Assembly (NCBI RefSeq): GCF_016808095.1
Contig: NC_068974.1
Coordinates: 20,506,825-20,570,824 of the forward strand
Direction: 5' to 3'
From: Vigna angularis
Lineage: Eukaryota; Streptophyta; Magnoliopsida; Fabales; Fabaceae
DNA length: 64,000 nucleotides
Numbering within the stretch: the first letter of the stretch is position 1; the number at the start of each line of letters is the position of its first letter. This document shows, piece after piece, positions 57,000 through 64,000 of the stretch. The position numbers and the translations under genes are program-made. The notes beneath the pieces are model-generated. The model had not been told where the DNA came from. It did not search any database and saw nothing but the letters and a program-made list of their open reading frames with translations.

Positions 57000-57678
57000 G
57001 AATTCACCAAGTATCCTTAGTACAAGAACAAAAAGCAAAGGAAAGCATACATTGTCTGGGAAAACAATGATGAAGACTCTTCAAGTGATGATGATTGTAG
57101 CGTTGAAGAGGAGTCAAATTTATGTTTCATGGCAGACTCTACACACTTTGATGATGACAGTGATGGTGAATTTGACAATGAACCAATAGAGGTCAAGTAC
57201 CACATGTTGTTGGATGCATTTTAGGAGAAACTAGTGTAACCTGCCCTATTGTGTGTTCATAAGCAAAGTTCTAACACTTAGCAATGTTGTACTCACTAGA
57301 GAAACTAAGGTCATATGCAACAAAACAAACGGAATATGAAAAGCAATCTTGACATGTATTGGTTTAAAGAAAACTGCCATGGGATGGATATTCAGTGATG
57401 AACAAATCCAAGTCAAGAACAATGATGCAGTGTTTGATTCAAATGAAGAACAAGTTTCATTCTCTCCAAAATCTGAGTTTGAGAAATTTGTAGTAAAAAG
57501 ATTTGAGAAAACTTCCAAGAAAGCCAGAAAAATGAAGAAAATTGTTATGCGCATGGAAAAGAAGATGGATGAAATTATTAAGAATTATGTGGACACCTCT
57601 ACATCAACAGAGGAATCGATTGATGAGGATGATGAGTCCAGTAAAGAGGATTCTAGGGAAATATCTGAATTAGAATAG
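57000..57678 (+). pseudogene. Acidic and coiled-coil tail frame of the SIRE-like element
   Basis: After the zinc knuckle an acidic stretch (NNDEDSSSDDDCSVEEESNL, HFDDDSDGEFDNEPIEVKYH) continues gag. The open frame 57349-57678 reads GLKKTAMGWIFSDEQ, then FSPKSEFEKFVVKRFEKTSK and KIVMRMEKKMDEIIKNYVD. It forms a short coiled coil and ends with a Ser/Asp/Glu tail. The frame sits where pol should be. I do not know its function; it may be the remnant of the extra reading frame found in some SIRE-type elements. Confidence 0.55.
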
Positions 57679-57679
57679 G

Positions 57680-58704
57680 GTTGTAGGATTACATATGTAG
57701 TTACAATTTAGAGCTTTGTGTTTTTCTGTTTTGCTTTGATATTTGTGTTTTTTGGCTTTATATGCCATCATTGTTTTGGTCAATATGATTGTAATTCATG
57801 TTTAAATATCAATGAAATCAAATTTATGGTTGGTTTTCAATCTATATTTGAATGAATTACTGTGTATATCAAGTCAATCAGATCTGAATCGATTACATTA
57901 TTTGCAAATGAAATATTGCTTCCTGTTACACTCATACATTTGCATACTCATATATTATCTGTGATAATTCATGTACTATATTGATTCTAAAATGCTTGAT
58001 CTAGAAAGACCATGAAAGGTTTTGTAGGAACATCAATTGCTGACAGAGATGATATAGAAAATCAACTTCTAGAAAGCAAGAAGTCGATTACGACTGAGAT
58101 CTAATCGATTGAATATCAATAGGGGTTAAAGATTCGAAACTTTGGGATATTTGTTATCTTTAAACCTTTCTTTATATTCTATGAATGTTTATTCTGCTTA
58201 TATCTATATGTTTATCCTCTGTATCTATGCTCTAAGATGATAAGAGAATAAACTGTGTTTGATGATTGAAATTGTATCAATTATGCTCTGTTATTACTAC
58301 TATACATTTACTCTGATACAATGCTGGAATATGCTTTTACATGTTCTGATCTATAATCTGATTATTGCATTGTGCATCTATGTTTTGAGATTGATACATG
58401 CATAATGACAAGGGGAGTATTGCATATCATTGATCTATTTCACATGTATTCATTTAAGGGGGAGAAAATCCTAAATCATGTGAATAACATTGTCAAGGGG
58501 AGCATCATAATATGTTTTTGATATATCTGATGCATCTCTATGTGACTGATTACATGTGCATCAATTACTGTTTGCTTACCTTTTTTGCTAATGCCTAAAG
58601 GGGGAGAATTATGATGGTTTAGTAAGTGATTGATAATCTGTATTGATGCGTGCAACATGGTTGTTTATTAATCATGGTTATGCATCATAAGAAAAGGGGG
58701 AGAT
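57680..58704 (+). other. Non-coding 3' interior of the SIRE-like element
   Basis: No coding is seen. AAGGGGAGTATTGC, AAGGGGGAGAAAATCC, AAAGGGGGAGAATTATG and the final AAAAGGGGGAGAT are repeated polypurine tracts (about 58410, 58456, 58599 and 58693), a feature of SIRE-like elements. Confidence 0.7.
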
Positions 58705-60120
58705 TGTTGAGATTGTTGATAGGGGGAGCAAAGGTTCAGCTTAACCCACAATCTCAGTGATATCTGTGTTTTTAATGATGACAACACATAACTAATAATA
58801 CATGTGTATTTTGTGTTACATGTTCTATATTTACATGTTATGTGATTTTGATCAATGTGTTAAATTTGTTAAGCATATATGAGGCATGATTATGTTGTTC
58901 ATTGCATATCACTATGTTACATATGTGTTTTTATATGTGAATGCATGATATATGACATTGAAAAGGAAAACCACAAGCACTTATGTTGAACTTTAAATGT
59001 ATGGCAAAATAACAGGTTTAAGTCGATTTCATTATGGGATGAATCGATTAAAACTCGTGTTTTTGCACAAACTATTTTCAAGTGTGCTGTGAGATTGTTT
59101 CAAAGAGAAAGTTTTTCAAAACTATGCTTAACATTGTTACTTAGTCGATTGCATACGTTCTGTATTCGATTAAGTTTGTTATTGTTTTGAAATTCTGTTA
59201 ATACTTGACATAAATGTCTAACGGTCATATTTTTAATTGTGTTAACCAAGTTAAATGATAGTCGACTGCATTAATTGCGCATTCAATTAATTGTCGTGTT
59301 TGTTGCTAACTGTTATAACAGAATTGTTATATTTGATTACTTTAGTAGCTTAGTCGATTAAATTGCGTTTGAGATATGTTATTCTATAAATTGACACGAA
59401 TTTGATTTCTGTAAGAACTTTTGTGATTCTAACATTTTCATATCTTTTACAGAAAGCTGTGATTTTAAAGAAGAGAAAAAAGCTCCAAGAAACAAGAGTT
59501 TCGTGGTGATCAACTACTTGTGATTTCTAGAAGAGCAAGAGTGTTGTGTTTTTCAAAGGCTGATCAACTTGCACATTTGGGTGTCATTGAGAGATCAGAT
59601 TCTGCAATCTTTTGAAGATTGGTTTGAGGTTCTCTGTTGTGATTAAAGGAAGAAGAACGTGTAGGGTTCTTGACTTTGAGAGTGTCTCAAAGGGTTTAGA
59701 CGGCAGGAGAGGGGATTCTTGCTGCTGGTCTTGTTGTGTACTGCCTATATTTTGATTAGAGGGTTAGAGAGGTGTTTTATATTTTTTACGTGTGGTCGCT
59801 ATAAAAGCCTTGCTGTAAAAACCTTGATCATTATAGTGCATTGGCTTCCTGTTGTTGGAAGGACACTGGATGTAGGCTTGGCCGAACCAGTATAAAAACA
59901 CGGTGTTTGAATTTTCTCATCCCTACTCTCTTTTTTCAATCGATTACGTTCTGCATTCATTCCATTAAGTTTCCGCTACATTGAAAATCTTTTTCCTTGC
60001 GATTCAAGAAAAGTATCAAGGCATCATTTTTGTGAAAAAGATTTTAAAAGATTTTGTTTTTACATTTCACCAATTCACCCCCCTCTTGGTGTGAGAAAGT
60101 GATCCATTCTATTTTTAGCA
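58705..60120 (+). repeat. 3' LTR of the SIRE-like element
   Basis: Near-identical to 54537-55962, with scattered differences including TTTTTAGCA instead of TTTTTAACA at the end. Confidence 0.95.
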
Positions 60121-60339
60121 AGAAGTTTATAAACTCTTCTTTTCTTTAAAGAACAAGCAATGTGGGACTTCACATAGTTTGGAGTTAAAAGAAAAGAAGA
60201 ATAAATAAGCTTTCTCCTTTTGTTGCTTGTAGTGCATGTAAACATGCATAGTTTGTAGTTTTTGATTTCTAGACTTGCTAGGAAGCTTATAAACCCTTTA
60301 GGAATGGAAGAATTAAAAGATGTGGGACTAAGAAGCACT
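60121..60339. other. Short spacer, no gene seen
   Basis: Sequence after the AGAAG duplication. It contains two copies of GATGTGGGACT/CAATGTGGGACTTC-like words but no recognised feature. A minus-strand open frame spanning it (60075-60377) is the gag start of the next element run into unrelated sequence. Confidence 0.4.
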
Positions 60340-60902
60340 TGAGGATGCTCACCAAAAGTTTGAGATGTAAAAGCCATTTTTCAGAATCGAATCGATTAAG
60401 CAAAAATATTAATCGATTTTTTTTTCAAATATTTTATGAAAACGAGCTCTGATGCCAATTGTTAAAAAAGAATTGCTTAGGTTCTCACAGCAAGAGGAGG
60501 GGTGAATTGGTGATGCATAAAGATATAAGCTTTCAAATTTTTTTCGCAAAATAGGACGTCTTTACGCTTTTCTTGAATCGCAAATAAAATGATTTGTAAT
60601 GCAACAATTCACTTAATCGAATACACAAACAGTTTAATCGACTATAATGAAAAAGTGTAAGGATTAGAGAATTCAAACGCTGGTTTTTATACTGGTTCGG
60701 CCAAGCCTACGTCCAATGTCCTTCCAACCACAGGATGCAAATGCACTATAAAGATCAAGGGTTTTACACCATGATTTTTATAGCGACCTCACATAAAAAA
60801 TGTAAAACACCTCTCTAACCCTCTAATCTATATAGGGAGTAAACAATACAGACATGCAGGAAGAACACCCTCTTCCGCTTTCAAACCCTTTGAGCCACCC
60901 TC
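60340..60902 (-). mobile_element. SIRE-like fragment on the minus strand (LTR end, primer site, gag start)
   Basis: On the minus strand the 5' LTR end (CTTTTTTAACA at 60461-60471) is followed by a primer site ATTGGCATCAGAGCTCG and then ATGGCTTTTACATCTCAAAC (60377 back), matching the MAFNSQTFGE gag start of the plus-strand element. Gag breaks off within about 15 codons. The LTR extends to 60902, where an unrelated LTR begins. The primer site here is nearer the initiator-Met consensus than in the 54.5-kb element. Confidence 0.85.
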
Positions 60903-61393
60903 TGATAACGGTTGAATTTACCGTTATTTGTGATGCTATTTTGATACTAAAATAACCCTTTTTGACTTTGAAGCTTGCTTAAACTCTTGTTTTAGTTGAA
61001 TTTGGTAAATAAGTGAAGAGATGTTATACTTTATGAATTTGATCACTAATTCCCTTAATTTTGTAGGTTATTGGTATGATTGAAAGAGGAGCAAAAGTAT
61101 CAAGGAGATGGAACCCAGGAGGGACAACATAAGCACCAGGAAAGAAGACTGAAAGAAGGCTGAAGAAGGATCGTAGGGCGCCTGGTTGCTCTTTTTAGGG
61201 GCCCTCAGCGTCATAAGTCTTGCAAGGGCGCCTAGTTGCCCCCATTTGGGGCATTGAGCACTCCTAGGCGCTCCCTTTAGGGGCACTAAGCGCCAGCCAG
61301 CCACATCGTAGGACACTTGGCTGCCCTCAATCAGGACGCTGAGGGCTAATATCTTCGCAGTCACGCCTGGGCACCCTTAGCTAGGGCGATGAG
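60903..61393 (+). repeat. Athila-like gypsy LTR, partial copy 1
   Basis: Starts TGATAACGGTTGAATTTACC. It shares its first 100 bp or so and a region of repeated GGGCGCC and CTGAGCGCC words with the next copy, but is cut at 61393, where a second LTR begins with the same 20 bases. Confidence 0.75.
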
Positions 61394-62792
61394 TGATAAC
61401 GGTTGAATTTACCGTTATTTGATACTTAATTTTAATATTAAAAACAACCTTTTTGACTTAGAAACTAGCTTGAAATCATAGCTTTGTGTGAATAAAAGAG
61501 TTAAAGGTGAATTTAATGATTTTATGCTAGATTTCCTTGTTTTCAATAGGAATTTAGATGATTTGGAAGAAGAGTTGAAGTAGTAAGGAGTTGGAACTCA
61601 GGAAGAGCTGGAAAAGCATCAGAAAGGAGGAACGCAACAACATTGAGCGCCATTTCAGGGGCCCTCAGCATCGGATTACAGTATCTCAGCATCGGATTAC
61701 AGTATCTCACGCTTGGCTACCCTTTTTCTGGAGCCCTCAGCGCAAAAAGTCTTTGTCTCGCGCCTGAGCAACCTGTTTGGGACGTTGAGCGCCACTTCCT
61801 CGAGTCACATCACACCTGCTTGCCTTCTGAGCTGACCCTAAGCGTCATATGATTCGGCACACCACCTGGGCGCCCTAAGTGGGGCGCTGAGTGCTAGTTT
61901 CGTGGGCTTAGACCTGTTTTCTGTTATTTTTATGTTCTATTTAAGGACTTGGACGTCCTAGGGTTCACATCTTTCGACGGAATAGGCACAGAAACACACT
62001 TTTTGATCCCTCGGAGGCGAATTTGGATTCGGAAGCTCCTATCTTCAATTTCTAGGGTTTTATCTTTCATTCTTTTTCCATTATTCATCTAGTTTCACCA
62101 TGTCAATGGTGAACTAAACTTTATTTGTTGTTGGGGAAGGATGTAAACCTTTGTAAACTCTCATGTATTGAATTGCTTCTTAATTATATATGCTTCTTTC
62201 ATTAATTGTTAGGGTAATTCTTCTTTACTCATTGCTTGCTTTGTTTAACTCATTCATTAGCATGATGTACGATTTGCATGAGTACCGGAAGGTATCTTAC
62301 AATTTAGGTTTTGGAGAATTATTCCCAGAAGCAGTATTGCTCAAGAATGGGGGTATGAGTTCTGGTTGTCTTAAGCTTCTGTTCGTAAGAATTAATTATT
62401 AGGGATGACGAAAGAGGTTATGATCTATAATTAAGGATAGGCTTTCTTCGCCGAGGAATCAGGTTTTAAGTATTTTAGATAGTGACATTGTCATTATCGA
62501 AGAAGTAGAATTCATATATACATGAGAGCCAACTAGGTGAAATCCAACCCCAACAACATATTCATCCCATAATATCAAATCCATTCGTCTTTGCACTTTT
62601 GTCCAATTGATCAAGTGGCATGCATATTTACTTTTCTGTATTTGCATTTTACACCAAAAGAGTTTGTTTTGAAGTCTTATTTAATCAAGAAATCACATAA
62701 CTGTTTAGGTCGTGAGTCCTTTGGGAAACGATACTTGGTCTTAGCATGTTTATTAGTTGATACGATTCGATACACTTGTCGCAGTCTTAACA
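61394..62792 (+). repeat. Athila-like gypsy LTR, fuller copy
   Basis: Starts TGATAACGGTTGAATTTACC and ends CACTTGTCGCAGTCTTAACA, after GGGAAACGATACTTGG, the usual end region of Athila-type LTRs. What follows (GCACCAACAACGTTGGCC at 62798) resembles a damaged gypsy primer site. About 1.4 kb. Open frames inside are short and not credible. Confidence 0.7.
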
Positions 62793-64000
62793 CTGAGCAC
62801 CAACAACGTTGGCCCATGATCCAATGTTGATCTATTTACACTCTAGGGTTCATATCTTTGGACGACTGAAGCAAGGAAACACAATTTTCGACCCTTGGGA
62901 GAGAGATTGGGCATGCGGGAGCTTTCCTTCTCACTTTCTAGGATTTCCATTCATTCATTCTTCCATTGTAAGCCAAGGTTCTTGATGGAAACCCATTTAG
63001 GGCATTCCATTCAAAGGAGTACCAACTTAAGGTAAGGCTAAGAAAGGGCAGTTGGAGAAGGACTTTTAGAAGCTCTTTCTTGATTTTATTTCTCTAAGTC
63101 TTAGAGGAATTCTTTTTAATATGCTTATATGTGTTTTGTAGGATCTAATAAAGGTAGGAGATCATGAACCAACCAGAAATGAAGTCATCTAGTCAAAGGA
63201 AGCAAAAGAATCAAGAAAAGACAAAATTCTGGTTAGCTTCCGGATTAGAAGTGTGAAGGAATTTGCCTTCCGGAATGAAGAAGTGGCCCAGCCAAAAACC
63301 TGACAAGCCCAGACACTACGAGAAGTGTTTTTCACATGTGTGGTTTCTGACCTAGTTTGAAGCATGGGCTGCGTGATCTGTTTAAGGGCGCCTATTACAC
63401 GATTTTAATTTGAATTTGGGAGGGAATTTGGGCCATAAGGATGACTCATATTTACCTATAAATCAGAGAGCCATCTCTTTGTATTTTCTCACTTTTGAGC
63501 TTTAGTGAAATGCTGCAGAATTTATTTCCAGCCCTAAATGCTCTTGAGTCACTCTTTCTCTTCACTTTCTCTACCCTTTCCTCTAGCTTCCTTCCATAGT
63601 AGGAAGGCCTTCTGAGCTGAGAGGTCTCTACACACACTCCTTCCATTAAGAACACACTAAAACACCACTCATCTTCATTCATTCCGCTGCACCATCAATG
63701 CTTGCTGTTTGGAGTTGCTACCTACGAGTTCCAAGCCTAGGCATGCTTCCATCAGTTCTCCATGACAATGGAGAACTAAACTCAATTTTTGTTGGGGATG
63801 ATGTAACCTCTAAACTTTCATGTATTTGTATATGGTTTAAACATTTTATGCTTCTTTCATTGAATGTTAGTGATTTTCTCTTAGACTTAATAATTGTTAT
63901 GTTTTGGCCATTCATGACTTGATGTTTGATTTATTTGAGTATTGAGAAATATCTTATGAATCATGATCTAGAGGATTTTCACCCAAAGGGAATATTGCCT
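62793..64000 (+). repeat. Athila-like LTR fragments running off the window
   Basis: 62848-62960 repeats 61953-62070 (CTAGGGTTCA-ATCTTT onward). 63740-64000 repeats 62090-62350 (CAATGGTGAACTAAACT region) in diverged form. Between them, 62970-63740 has no gene I can support; part (CTAGCTTCCTTCC, CTTCTGAGCTGAG) echoes the LTR at 44.5 kb. The right end continues outside the window. Confidence 0.55.

Larger units (their letters stand above)
54537..60120 (+). mobile_element. Gag-only SIRE-like Ty1/copia element
   Basis: LTRs of 1426 and 1416 bp (54537-55962 and 58705-60120) are flanked by the 5-bp duplication AGAAG (54532-54536 and 60121-60125). The primer site ATTGGTATCATAGC follows the 5' LTR, and AAAAGGGGGAGAT precedes the 3' LTR. 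The 2.7-kb interior codes gag and one coiled-coil frame only; protease, integrase, RT and RNase H are absent. It would depend on a full SIRE-type partner. Confidence 0.95.

Noticed and set aside
60075..60377. 100-residue minus-strand protein starting MAFTSQTFGE
   Set aside because: Only the first residues are SIRE gag; the rest runs into unrelated sequence after a break.
61140..61900. GC-rich GGGCGCC/CTGAGCGCC stretch as a possible gene or CpG island
   Set aside because: The words repeat between the two LTR copies, so they belong to the Athila-like LTR.

Overview
The window is nuclear DNA of a flowering plant, very probably a legume of the bean tribe (Vigna, Phaseolus or a close relative). 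I judge this from the AT-rich intergenic DNA, GT-AG introns, Ty3/gypsy elements of the Tat type, SIRE-like Ty1/copia LTRs, CACTA elements, and a fold-back MITE whose ends (GGGTTAAATATGTTTTTAG) are a familiar legume type. Only two genes look like intact host genes. One is a small two-exon gene of unknown function (234-2024, +). The other is an organic cation/carnitine transporter of the OCT4 type (32102 back to 23197, -). Nearly everything else is transposable elements, often nested, and many boundaries can be fixed to the base by target-site duplications (TSDs).

Left part (1-20.6 kb). The small gene is followed by AT-rich spacer and a broken CACTA (En/Spm) transposase fragment. That fragment is split by about 6.9 kb of later insertions and flanked by a 105-bp duplication. 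Inside the insertion is a 4.8-kb CACTA element (5535-10370, TSD TAA) that carries seven consecutive exons, with introns, of a host PLAA/DOA1-like gene; the reading frame is still open. Then come a Tat LTR fragment, a 500-bp hAT MITE (TSD CTTACAAG), a deleted Ty1/copia element with a 904-bp CACTA inserted in its RNase H region, and a 5'-truncated Ty1/copia with decayed integrase, RT and RNase H.

Middle part (20.6-32.7 kb). A three-exon fragment of a CYP97A-type cytochrome P450 precedes the transporter. The transporter has one intron of about 7.2 kb. That intron holds a 5.2-kb Tat-type element (TSD GATCT) which has lost pol, holds an array of about 18 double-hairpin repeats, and is itself split by a 1.6-kb CACTA element (TSD TCT). 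A 296-bp Mutator-like fold-back MITE (9-bp TSD) lies about 300 bp upstream of the transporter start.

Right part (33-64 kb). A nearly complete 9.8-kb Tat element (33045-42860, minus strand, TSD GACGT, two 532-bp LTRs) carries gag, protease, RT, RNase H, a second archaeal-type RNase H and integrase, all with stop codons. It also has an antisense-side gene whose first half has been turned around between microhomologies, and a nine-copy 81-bp double-hairpin array. After it come an 891-bp hAT-like element, a non-autonomous LTR element with a long homopurine gag (44003-49510), a decayed Ty3/gypsy pol, a solo SIRE-like LTR (TSD ATTCG), a gag-only SIRE-like element (54537-60120, TSD AGAAG), a minus-strand SIRE fragment, and a pile of Athila-like LTR pieces that runs off the end.

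The most interesting items are the exon-capturing CACTA with its open PLAA frame, the inverted half-gene in the Tat element, and the shared double-hairpin arrays of the two Tat elements.
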